Source: Arthrobacter sp. 260
GTDB taxonomy: Bacteria > Actinomycetota > Actinomycetes > Actinomycetales > Micrococcaceae
DNA length: 64,000 nucleotides
Reading direction: 5' to 3'
Assembly: GCF_013116745.1 (NCBI RefSeq)
Contig: NZ_JABFOE010000009.1
Coordinates: forward strand, 1-64,000
In this document: piece by piece, positions 56,867 through 64,000 of the stretch
Layout: the number at the start of each line of letters is the position of its first letter
How positions within the stretch are numbered: the stretch's first letter is position 1
Notes under the pieces: model-generated
The model's input: the letters and a program-made list of their open reading frames with translations, nothing else
Database searches by the model: none
Told to the model about the DNA's origin: nothing
Program-made: the position numbers and the translations under genes

Positions 56867-57319
56867 CTAGCTGGCAGCCAGCTGGCGCTCTGCCTCGGCA
56901 ATGTCTTCCTCCACCAGCTCGGCCCGGCGCCTGACGTTCTCCACGCCGGCTGACGCAAGTCCCCACCGCTCGCCGTCGAGCCGTGCCATCGCTGCCGCCT
57001 CCGCCGTGGTGGCCAGGGCGTTACCAGCCCTCGACAGAGCGCGGTGCACGGGGGTGAGGGCGCCGGGGATATCCATCCCCTCGCTTGGGGAGGACGCCTG
57101 GGCGGTGACGCACACCGCCCGTACCCGTTCGAGTAGCGGCCCGAGGTCGTTGGCGAGCAGGGCGAGCTGGTTGTAGACGTCGTCGTCGGCCACTCCCTCC
57201 AGGATCTGGTGGTAGCGGTCCAGGCTTCGCCGGAAACGGTCGTGAGCGCGACGCCAGACGCCGGTACCGAGTTCCGCGTCGTCCTTCCGTCCTTGACGGG
57301 CAGCAGTAAAAAATCCCAT
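56867..57319 (-). CDS. conserved helical protein of unknown function
   Basis: A 150-residue, predominantly helical protein starting MGFFTAARQGRKDD. Helices with many Arg/Glu/Ala residues (RAHDRFRRSLDRYHQILEGV, and ENVRRRAELVEEDIAEAERQ at the C-terminus) suggest a coiled coil. No membrane segment or catalytic motif is visible. No function can be assigned. ATG 57319 was preferred because a GTG nine codons upstream gives an unlikely N-terminus. Confidence 0.7.
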   Translation of the reverse strand: MGFFTAARQGRKDDAELGTGVWRRAHDRFRRSLDRYHQILEGVADDDVYNQLALLANDLGPLLERVRAVCVTAQASSPSEGMDIPGALTPVHRALSRAGNALATTAEAAAMARLDGERWGLASAGVENVRRRAELVEEDIAEAERQLAAS

Positions 57320-57408
57320 GAAAATTATGGTCTCACGGTGGACCAATCCTTGATGGCCCGGGGAATCCCCCCATCCGGTCCCCCGGGCCTCTTGCCGTCC
57401 GGCGCTTG

Positions 57409-57654
57409 CTACTCGCCGGCACGCTCTTTCGGAGCCAGATTGGCCCGGTAGTCTTCGTGCTCCCGGCGGTCGAGTTCCTCGGTGAGCTCCTCGAGGCGGC
57501 CCTCCGTCTCCGGGTCCGGCAGGCCGTAGCGCACGTACTCGGCATCAAGTTCCCGATGAATCCTGCTGTTGAGGACCTCGACCTCAATGTTCTCGAGCTG
57601 GGTCAGGTCTTCGGGAAACGGCTGATCGGGGGTCAGGCGGGTGGTGTCGTTCAT
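57409..57654 (-). CDS. small acidic protein of unknown function
   Basis: An 81-residue, very acidic helical protein. AAGGA lies 6-7 nt before ATG 57654. LENIEVEVLNSRIHRELDAEY and EGRLEELTEELDRREHEDYR suggest two amphipathic helices. Small proteins like this occur widely in Arthrobacter, but I know no function. It lies 89 bp upstream of the previous small gene on the same strand. Confidence 0.7.
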   Translation of the reverse strand: MNDTTRLTPDQPFPEDLTQLENIEVEVLNSRIHRELDAEYVRYGLPDPETEGRLEELTEELDRREHEDYRANLAPKERAGE

Positions 57655-58062
57655 AGGGGTCCTTCCAAATGACTGTGTGCTAGGAGGTGCTGACTCGGCA
57701 GCAGGGCCAGGCGGTTGGGTCACCGGTTGGCCGGACGCAGGGCTGGGCGTCTACAGGCGCGGGATAGCCAGTGGGCTGGGCGCGTGAAGGATGCCCGCAG
57801 TGCGGGGATAAGGGGATGTCTTGACCGGGGCCCAGAGGGGCAATCCGTGCAGCACTGAAGCCATTGAAATCCTGCTTAAGAGGAGAAGTTCCCGTGGCTG
57901 TCTGCTCAACCTGTCTACGACTATATCCCATCCGGGCCTGCCTTCCGCCGTCACATCGGCCACCCCGGGAGGTCGATGCACCCCGCAGAGCGGTCCCAAC
58001 GATTAGAGTTGGGTTCGTCAGGTTAGGGGGTTGTTCAGCAACGCCCGGAAGTGGAGGACAGC
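57655..58062. other. 408-bp region without a clear gene
   Basis: This intergenic region lies between a small acidic protein gene and the GAF-ANTAR gene, which diverge. It contains an AGGAGAAG ribosome-binding-like site (57881-57888) before GTG 57894, opening a 63-codon frame that runs into the next gene (57894-58085); I do not call it as a gene. No clear promoter, RNA or repeat was found. Confidence 0.5.
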
Positions 58063-58803
58063 ATGTCACAGATCCCGCGCGTTGAAGCGGACGTTCACAA
58101 CGTCCTGATCGACATGGTGATGGACACCGACGATGTAAGCACCTTCCTGACGGGGCTGACCCAGCTGGCCGCCGCTACCCTTTCGTCCAAGGCCGCAGGC
58201 GAGGTCCTGTGCGGGCTGACCCTGCTGCGGCCCCGCACAATGGGAACTGTCGCGAGCAGCAGCGAACTCGCCCAGCGCACCGACGAAATCCAGTACGCCT
58301 TCGACGACGGGCCCTGCCTGCGGGCGGCGCGGGAGAACGTCGTCGTCCATGTGCGCGACGTCCCCAACGACACCCGGTTCCCCGACTACCGGGACGCCGT
58401 GGCCGAACACGGTATCCGCTCGGCCTTGGGCATCCCGGTGCCCCTGGGCGGCGAATCACGCGCTGGCCTCGACTTCTACTCCACCGAGGCGAACGCGTTC
58501 GGCGACGACGCAGTGGCCGCCGCCGAGGCCTTCGCCCTTGAAGCGTCCAAATCCTTGCGGCTGGCAGTACGCATGGCCCAACTCAGCGACGCCAGCAAGC
58601 ACCTGGAAGCGGCGATGCAGTCACGCACCGTCATCGATCTGGCGGCCGGCATCATCATGGCCCAGAATCGGTGCTCCCAGGACGAGGCAGTCGAAATTCT
58701 GAAGGCCGCCTCCAGCGCCCGCAACATCAAACTGCGCGACGTCGCCAGCGCCGTCGTCGCCTCGGCGAACCAGGCGCCCACCACCACGCACTTCGACAAG
58801 TAG
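58063..58803 (+). CDS. GAF-ANTAR domain RNA-binding antiterminator
   Basis: A 246-residue cytosolic regulator. A GAF domain (about 30-165), with FDDGPCLRAARENVVVHVRDV typical of the actinobacterial type, senses a small ligand. The ANTAR domain (about 178-237) has SRTVIDLAAGIIMAQNRCSQDEAVEILKAAS, which binds tandem hairpins in nascent RNA and prevents termination. ATG 58063 has GGAGGA ideally placed; GTG 58051 overlaps that site. Its RNA targets are unknown. Confidence 0.92.
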   Translation: MSQIPRVEADVHNVLIDMVMDTDDVSTFLTGLTQLAAATLSSKAAGEVLCGLTLLRPRTMGTVASSSELAQRTDEIQYAFDDGPCLRAARENVVVHVRDVPNDTRFPDYRDAVAEHGIRSALGIPVPLGGESRAGLDFYSTEANAFGDDAVAAAEAFALEASKSLRLAVRMAQLSDASKHLEAAMQSRTVIDLAAGIIMAQNRCSQDEAVEILKAASSARNIKLRDVASAVVASANQAPTTTHFDK

Positions 58804-58869
58804 CCGCCCCGCTGGCGAGCCAGCAGCACGGCAGGCTTGCCAGCGTGGACGGACCACTGGGTTGCTAGC

Positions 58870-60258
58870 ATGCCAGTCATGGCCCAGGCTGGACGACCAC
58901 CCCTCCGACTGATCTTTGCGGGTCCCCGTGGCCGGCTGCTGGCTGCCTTCCTGATGGCTGAATTCGCGGCCAGCATGACGGGGCTGAGCTATGCGGCGGT
59001 ACTGCCGGTCGCCGCAGCCGAGCTGGATGGTCTGGCACTGTACGGGCTGGCTGTGGCCCTGCCCGGCGTGGTGGGAATCGCCTTTCTTGCCCTCGGTCCC
59101 TACCTGTATGCCCGAATCGGCCCGCAGGCCCAGCTCAGCCTCTCAAGCCTGGTGCTGGTCCTCGGGGTGTGCCTGTCAGTCGCCGCACCCACCATGGAGG
59201 TCCTGGTGGCCGGGCTGGCGTTGCGGGGCGTCGCATCCGGTTTGATGGGCGGCCTTGGCATGGGCATCCTGAGCGAGCTCTACCCCGACGCCGGTGAGCG
59301 GGAGCGGGCCTTCGGCCTCTACGCCCTCATGTGGGTGGCGCCGTCGCTGGTGGGGCCCGTGATCAACGGGGTCCTGCTGGCCACCGTCGGGTGGCGCCCG
59401 TCCATGGCGTGGCCCGCTGTACTGATCCTTTTCGCCCGCGCACTTATTTCCTATTACCTCCGCCGGATTCCCTTCGACCGGCCCGACGCCCCTGGCAGGG
59501 TGCGAGGAGTTGGACCGCTCCTGGCGATCGCCGTTGGGCTCCTCCTGGCACAGGTCAGCATCGCCACCTCCGAACCTGGATGGGTGATCGGTGCGATCGT
59601 CCTGCTCGGGCTGGTACTGGTGGGACCGTTCCGGCAGGCGTTGCTCGTCATGGTCCCCACCGAACCCCGCACCCGGGCGGGAGGCTGGGTCCTGACCCTC
59701 ATCTGCGGGGGCTATTTCGGGGTGAACTCACTCGTTCCGCTGCTGGCATTCACCTATATCGATGCAACCGGTGTCCTGGGCGCGGTACTGGTTTCGCTCG
59801 GCCCGTTGGCGTGGGCGTTGATGAGTGCCGGGGGTCTGGGCGCCCGGCTATCCTCCCGCCGGATACACCGACTCGCGGCCGCCAGCTTCCCGGCCGCAGC
59901 AGCGGGAGTTGTGGCATGGGCGCTACTCCCGGGCATGAGTGCGCCAGCGGGGGCGGTGGTACTCGGACTCGTTGCCCTGCTCGTGGGCATCACCATGGGT
60001 GCCGTCTATCCGAGGGTCATGACCCTGGCGTTCGAAGGCTTCAGGGGTGGCAACGGGACGAACCGTGCGCACGGCGGGGTGGTGCTCGGTCTTAGCGAAG
60101 ACGTGGGGACGGCCTCCGGGGTGACACTGCTCGCCGGGACAGGTGGCATTGCAGTGGGTTTGGGGACCGGATCGGTGGCGATCCTGGCCGGGGCCTTCGC
60201 CGTCGTGCTGCTTGCCGGGTGGGTGATCGTCAGCCGCAGCAGCCTCTGGGATAGCTGA
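58870..60258 (+). CDS. MFS transporter
   Basis: A 462-residue major facilitator with about 12 to 14 hydrophobic segments. LGLGMGILSELYPDAGERERAFGLY-like sequence after the fourth segment corresponds to the drug/H+ antiporter region, and AAVLPVAAAELDGLALYGLAVALPGVV is segment 1-2. Substrate cannot be predicted. Start ATG 58870 or 58879; neither has a ribosome binding site, and TAGCAT just before 58870-58879 could be a -10 for a leaderless transcript. It converges on ybdD. Confidence 0.85.
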   Translation: MPVMAQAGRPPLRLIFAGPRGRLLAAFLMAEFAASMTGLSYAAVLPVAAAELDGLALYGLAVALPGVVGIAFLALGPYLYARIGPQAQLSLSSLVLVLGVCLSVAAPTMEVLVAGLALRGVASGLMGGLGMGILSELYPDAGERERAFGLYALMWVAPSLVGPVINGVLLATVGWRPSMAWPAVLILFARALISYYLRRIPFDRPDAPGRVRGVGPLLAIAVGLLLAQVSIATSEPGWVIGAIVLLGLVLVGPFRQALLVMVPTEPRTRAGGWVLTLICGGYFGVNSLVPLLAFTYIDATGVLGAVLVSLGPLAWALMSAGGLGARLSSRRIHRLAAASFPAAAAGVVAWALLPGMSAPAGAVVLGLVALLVGITMGAVYPRVMTLAFEGFRGGNGTNRAHGGVVLGLSEDVGTASGVTLLAGTGGIAVGLGTGSVAILAGAFAVVLLAGWVIVSRSSLWDS

Positions 60259-60271
60259 GGTCCACGCACAA

Positions 60272-60343
60272 CTGCCCACCCACCGGTGCGGTTCGCTGAG
60301 CATCAATGTTCATGCGCAGCAGAAACACCCGGTGGGCGGGCAG
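60272..60343. terminator. long inverted repeat between the MFS gene and ybdD
   Basis: CTGCCCACCCACCGGTG (60272-60288) is repeated in inverted form, with one mismatch and one bulge, at 60326-60343. A smaller nested GCTG-GCAT/ATGC-CAGC stem lies in the loop. It lies between convergent genes and is likely bidirectional. Confidence 0.65.
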
Positions 60344-60364
60344 TGGTGGTTCAGGGGGCTCCGC

Positions 60365-60553
60365 CTAGCAGCAGCGACCCTCGGGGTTGGCGTCCTGGCG
60401 GTCCGTCTTGTCCCGCCAGAAAGCCTTCTCGGTCATCGGCGGTTCACTCTCGTGGGTCGCCGCGTGATGGTCGAGGTAGGCCTGATAGGCGTTCTCCCCC
60501 ATCACGCCCTTGAACAGCCAGACCGCGTGCCGTGCCCGCTCCAGAACGGTCAT
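60365..60553 (-). CDS. ybdD: YbdD/YjiX family small protein
   Basis: A 62-residue cytosolic protein. TVLERARHAVWLFKGVMGENAYQAYLDHH and the Cys-rich end NPEGRCC are the family signature. It is the usual partner of CstA; in E. coli the YbdD/YjiX partner affects pyruvate uptake by the transporter. Its ATG overlaps the cstA stop by one base (TGATG), so it is translationally coupled. Confidence 0.92.
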   Translation of the reverse strand: MTVLERARHAVWLFKGVMGENAYQAYLDHHAATHESEPPMTEKAFWRDKTDRQDANPEGRCC

Positions 60554-62862
60554 CAGTGACCCGTCCTCGCCGGCTTCTGGGCTGCGGGAAGTGCGTCCCA
60601 CTGCTTCTCCAGGTCCTTCTCCGCCGGCGTGGCGATCAGGCCAGACGGCGCGTAGATCCGTGAGGGGACTGCCTTGTCCTCGGTGTTGGGGCCACCGCCA
60701 TTGCGGTAGGCCTTCACCGAGGCGACGACGGCCGTGGTGATCACAATCAGCGCCAGCGTGACGAACACGATCGACAGCACACCCTGGATGAAGGTATTGC
60801 GTACCACCGCTTCCATCGCCTCGACGGAGGCAGCAGCTCCGAAGCTCTGCTCACCGGCCGCGAGCGCGTCGCGGAAGGCGAAGTGATTGGCCCAGTAACC
60901 CACCGAAGGGACCGGCGAGAAGATCTTCAGGAACGACGCCGAGATGGTCACCACGGCGGCGAATGCCAGTGGCAGTGCGGGGATCCACAGGTACTTGAAG
61001 GCTCCCTTCCGTGCGCAGATCGCCATGCAGACGGCGAGCGCGATCGCTGCGAGCAGCTGGTTGGCGATACCGAAGAGCGGGAACAGCGTGTTGATTCCGC
61101 CCAACGGGTCTGTGACCCCCATGATCAGGATCGCCCCCCAGCCAGCCACCATGATGGCTGTGCAGATCCAGGCGCCGGTCCTCCAGGAGGTGTCGCGGAA
61201 CTTGGGGATGAAGTTGCCGATGCTGTCCTGCAGCATGAACCGCGCAACGCGGGTTCCGGCGTCGACGGCGGTCAGGATGAACAGCGCTTCAAACATGATG
61301 GCGAAGTGGTACCAGAAGGCCATCATGCCGGAACCGCCGATGAAGGACTGCATGATCTGCGCGATGCCGACGGCCAGCGTCGGGGCACCGCCGGTGCGGG
61401 AGACGATGGATTCCTCGCCCACGTTGTTGGCCAGCTGGCTCAGCATTTCGGGGGTGAGGTTCACCCCAGCCAATCCCAGCCCGTTGACGAAGGCAACGGC
61501 TCCTTCGATGGTGCCGCCGGTGGCTGCCATCGACGAGTTCATGGCGAAGTAGATCCCCCGGTCGATCGACAGGGCGGCGACGAGGGCCATGATCGCGACG
61601 AACGACTCCATCAGCATGCCGCCGTACCCGATGAAGCGGGTCTGGCGTTCCTTCTGGATCATCTTCGGGGTGGTGCCCGAGGCGATCAGGGCGTGGAACC
61701 CGGACAGGGCGCCACAGGCGATTGTCACGAACAGGAAGGGGAAGAGCGTGCCCGGGACCACGGGTCCGTCGGAACGGCTGGCGAACTCGCTCACCGCGGG
61801 GACGCTGATCTCCGGGCGGGTGATGATGATGGCGACGGCCAGCATCACGATGGTGCCGATCTTCATGAACGTCGACAGGTAATCCCGGGGGGCCAGCAGG
61901 AGCCAGACCGGGAGGACTGCGGCGATGAAGCCGTAGATGATGATGCCCCAGGCGATTGCCACCCGGTCGAGACCGAAGATGGCGACGCCCCACTCGGTTT
62001 CACCGATCCAGCCGCCGGCGATGATGGCGAGCATCAGCAGTACGAAACCGATGATGGAGACTTCGGTGACCTTGCCGGGGCGGAGGTACCGCAGGTAGAC
62101 ACCCATGAACAGGGCGATGGGGATGGTCATCGCGACCGAGAAGACACCCCAGGGGCTTTCGCCGAGGGCGTTCACGACGACGAGTGCCAGGATCGCGACG
62201 ATGATGATCATGATGGCGAGCGTGGCGATCAGGGCTGCGGTGCCGCCGATCAGGCCGAGCTCTTCGCGGGCCATCTGACCGAGGGAGCGCCCGCCGCGTC
62301 GCATGGAGAAGAACATGACCAGGTAATCCTGGACGGCGCCTGCAGCGATGACACCGAAGATGATCCACAGGGTGCCAGGCAGGTAGCCCATCTGGGCGGC
62401 GAGGACCGGTCCGACGAGGGGCCCGGCGCCAGCGATGGCCGCGAAGTGGTGGCCGTAGAGGACGCGACGGTCAGTTGCCGCGTAGTCCTTGCCATCTGCC
62501 TTGTACTCGGCGGGAGTGGCCCGCCGGTCATCCGGCTGCAGGAGCTTCCGCTCGATGAACTTTGAGTAGAACCGGTAGGCGATGAAGTAGGTGCACACCG
62601 CCGCGAAGACGAACCAAATGGCGTTGACGGTTTCGCCGCGCACCAGCGCGAGCATGGTCCAGCTGAAACCGCCGAGCAAGGCAATACCGACCCAGAGGGC
62701 GATTTTGGCGGGTGTCCAGCGTCCCTCTTCGGCCTCGGCGATTGCGGGGTCGAGGGCGGTGGGTGGCAGATCCGGGTCCTGCACCAGGACATCTGCGTCC
62801 TGGCCATCACGGTCAGCTGGTGTGCGGCCAGCCTGACCGTGATTATTGCGATGCTCACTCAT
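60553..62862 (-). CDS. cstA: carbon starvation protein A (peptide/pyruvate transporter)
   Basis: A 769-residue integral membrane protein with about 16 to 18 hydrophobic segments. YGHHFAAIAGAGPLVGPVLAAQMGYLPG (near residue 150) is the CstA signature. It imports pyruvate or peptides on nutrient limitation. ATG 62862 (MSEHRNNHG) has AAGGGAGC upstream; a longer frame reaching 63024 lacks a ribosome binding site. The N-terminal 60 residues are polar and acidic. A CRP/GlxR-like site lies 46-61 nt upstream. Confidence 0.93.
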   Translation of the reverse strand: MSEHRNNHGQAGRTPADRDGQDADVLVQDPDLPPTALDPAIAEAEEGRWTPAKIALWVGIALLGGFSWTMLALVRGETVNAIWFVFAAVCTYFIAYRFYSKFIERKLLQPDDRRATPAEYKADGKDYAATDRRVLYGHHFAAIAGAGPLVGPVLAAQMGYLPGTLWIIFGVIAAGAVQDYLVMFFSMRRGGRSLGQMAREELGLIGGTAALIATLAIMIIIVAILALVVVNALGESPWGVFSVAMTIPIALFMGVYLRYLRPGKVTEVSIIGFVLLMLAIIAGGWIGETEWGVAIFGLDRVAIAWGIIIYGFIAAVLPVWLLLAPRDYLSTFMKIGTIVMLAVAIIITRPEISVPAVSEFASRSDGPVVPGTLFPFLFVTIACGALSGFHALIASGTTPKMIQKERQTRFIGYGGMLMESFVAIMALVAALSIDRGIYFAMNSSMAATGGTIEGAVAFVNGLGLAGVNLTPEMLSQLANNVGEESIVSRTGGAPTLAVGIAQIMQSFIGGSGMMAFWYHFAIMFEALFILTAVDAGTRVARFMLQDSIGNFIPKFRDTSWRTGAWICTAIMVAGWGAILIMGVTDPLGGINTLFPLFGIANQLLAAIALAVCMAICARKGAFKYLWIPALPLAFAAVVTISASFLKIFSPVPSVGYWANHFAFRDALAAGEQSFGAAASVEAMEAVVRNTFIQGVLSIVFVTLALIVITTAVVASVKAYRNGGGPNTEDKAVPSRIYAPSGLIATPAEKDLEKQWDALPAAQKPARTGH

Positions 62863-62907
62863 GGTGCTCCCTTGGATTTGAGTGTCTGAACCTGCCGAAG
62901 TTAGCAA

Positions 62908-62923
62908 TGTGACCGCGGTTACG
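62908..62923. promoter_or_regulatory. CRP/GlxR-like operator upstream of cstA
   Basis: TGTGACCGCGGTTACG has one perfect TGTGA half and a weaker TTACG half against the TGTGA-N6-TCACA consensus, and an inner near-palindrome GTGACCGCGGTTAC (12 of 14 positions). cstA is CRP-dependent in E. coli and GlxR-linked in Corynebacterium, as I recall. Confidence 0.45.
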
Positions 62924-63077
62924 CCACCGCGTAGTGCCCCGGCAGGCATCCCAATCGCCAGGCGGTCGCCTTTATGCGCCGAAAGGTATTGCGAATGCAC
63001 CGCAAGTAAGGAATGCTGTCCCATCGAACCAGCACCACCAGTGGGACTGTCTGGACTATCCCACCGGTGGACGCCGG

Positions 63078-64000
63078 TCAGTGGGACGGATCGACGGTGA
63101 GCAGGATTTTCCCGGTGTGCTCCCCGGAATCGAAGTACCGGTGCGCCGCGACGACGTCGTCGAGCGGGAACGTCCGGTCCACCATCCCTGTCACCGCCCC
63201 GGAGGCGATGAGGGGCCAGACGTGGTCCAGCACCGCAGCCATGATGGTTGCTTTCTCGGCGACGGGTCGGCCCCGGAGGGTGGTGCCCGCCACCGAGGCG
63301 CGCTTGGTCATCAGGGCGCCAAGATTCAGCTCGGCCGTCGCGCCGCCCTGCAGCCCAATCACCACCAGACGGCCACCAGTAGCGAGTGCCTCCACGTTCC
63401 GCGCCAGGTACTTTGCGCCGACGACGTCGAGAATGACGTCGACCCCCTTACCCCCGGTGGCGGCAGCCACCTCGGCCACAAAGTCCTGGTCCCGATAGTT
63501 GATGCAGACCGCGGCGCCGAGGCTGCGGGCAACCTCAAGCTTCGCCGCCGAGCCTGCGGTGACGAAGGGGATAGCTCCGAATGCTAGAGCCAACTGGATG
63601 GCCATGGTGCCGATCCCGCCGGAGCCCCCATGGATGAGCACCCGCTCCCCCGGCTGCAGGCGTGCTGTCAGGAACAGGTTCGAATAGACGGTCGCCACGA
63701 CTTCGGGCAGTGCCGCGGCAGCCACCAGGTCCACGCCGGCGGGGACCGGCAGCACCTGTCCCGCGGGTACCGCCACCCGCTCCGCGTAACCTCCGCCAGC
63801 CAGCAGCGCCACCACTTCGTCCCCGACGGCGAAACCCGACCCGCCGGCGTCGGCAACCCGGCCGGAGACCTCCAACCCTGGATACTCTGGCGCCCCGGCC
63901 GGCGGAGGATAGTGGCCCTGACGTTGCTGGACATCGGCCCGGTTCAGTCCGGCGGCGACGACGTCGATCAGCACCTCCCCCTGCTCCACACGGGGTGCCT
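63078..64000 (-). CDS. NAD(P)H:quinone oxidoreductase / zinc-independent MDR enzyme (5' end outside window)
   Basis: At least 307 residues of a medium-chain dehydrogenase of the quinone oxidoreductase (PIG3-like) class. GLNRADVQQRQGHYPPPAG near the start and the Rossmann loop GGSGGIGTMAIQLA, with VILDVVGAKYLARN, are typical; no zinc-binding cysteines are present. The frame continues open through the window edge (GEVLIDVV is normally preceded by 25-30 residues), so the gene is cut. Its substrate is unknown. Confidence 0.9.
   Translation of the reverse strand, partial: APRVEQGEVLIDVVAAGLNRADVQQRQGHYPPPAGAPEYPGLEVSGRVADAGGSGFAVGDEVVALLAGGGYAERVAVPAGQVLPVPAGVDLVAAAALPEVVATVYSNLFLTARLQPGERVLIHGGSGGIGTMAIQLALAFGAIPFVTAGSAAKLEVARSLGAAVCINYRDQDFVAEVAAATGGKGVDVILDVVGAKYLARNVEALATGGRLVVIGLQGGATAELNLGALMTKRASVAGTTLRGRPVAEKATIMAAVLDHVWPLIASGAVTGMVDRTFPLDDVVAAHRYFDSGEHTGKILLTVDPSH

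Noticed and set aside
60883..62565. 560-codon open frame opposite cstA
   Set aside because: Its protein is extremely rich in Asp, Gly and His, as expected for the reverse of a membrane protein gene, and it lacks any motif.

Overview
The window comes from a high-GC actinobacterium, most likely a motile member of the Micrococcaceae (Arthrobacter sensu lato). The reasons are the GlgE alpha-glucan pathway, CarD, a DUF2516 protein, an LpqE-like lipoprotein next to carD, a SenX3/RegX3-type system next to phoU, an ANTAR regulator, frequent GTG/TTG starts, and the gene order rlmB-cysS-ispF-ispD-carD-lpqE, which I recall as also found in Mycobacterium tuberculosis. The genus is an inference; no rRNA gene lies inside the window.

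Bases 1-324 look like the promoter and leader region of an rRNA operon reading leftwards out of the window. Bases 325-12915 are an alpha-glucan block: a glgE-treS-(mak::glgB) operon on the minus strand with 1-nt overlaps, divergent glgP, and convergent glgX. TreS makes maltose, the maltokinase half of the fusion phosphorylates it, GlgE polymerises maltose-1-phosphate, and the GlgB half branches the product. GlgP and GlgX degrade and debranch it.

Bases 12935-26813 are housekeeping genes: rlmB, cysS, ispF-ispD, carD, an lpqE-like gene, a phosphate-type two-component system and phoU with a four-unit PHO box between them, gpmA, a DUF2516 membrane protein, a Cys/Met-type PLP enzyme, tmk-holB and a secreted peptidase-like hydrolase.

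A tRNA-Thr(CGU) at 26946-27021 marks the left edge of a 29-kb flagellar block (27129-55872). One minus-strand operon runs about 20.8 kb from flgB to csrA (25 genes). A second minus-strand group holds fliD-fliS-fliT-like and fliC. A FliA/WhiG-type sigma gene lies next to these, and a divergent plus-strand operon carries flgN-flgK-flgL-fliW. Three sites match the sigma-28 pattern closely (TAAC, 15-16 nt, [T/G]CCGATAG), ahead of flgB, fliC and flgN. The block encodes export apparatus, C ring, MS ring, proximal rod, hook, filament, stator, chaperones and the CsrA/FliW pair. It contains no fliL, flgF, flgG, flgM or chemotaxis genes. A degenerate FlhF-like protein without a P-loop and an NlpC/P60 hydrolase sit within the operon. 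Two strong hairpins without T-tracts interrupt it.

Bases 55934-64000 are general metabolism and regulation: an aldo/keto reductase, two small uncharacterised proteins, a GAF-ANTAR regulator, an MFS transporter, the cstA-ybdD peptide/pyruvate-uptake pair with a CRP/GlxR-like site, and a quinone oxidoreductase cut by the window edge. I saw no CRISPR array, prophage or intact insertion sequence.
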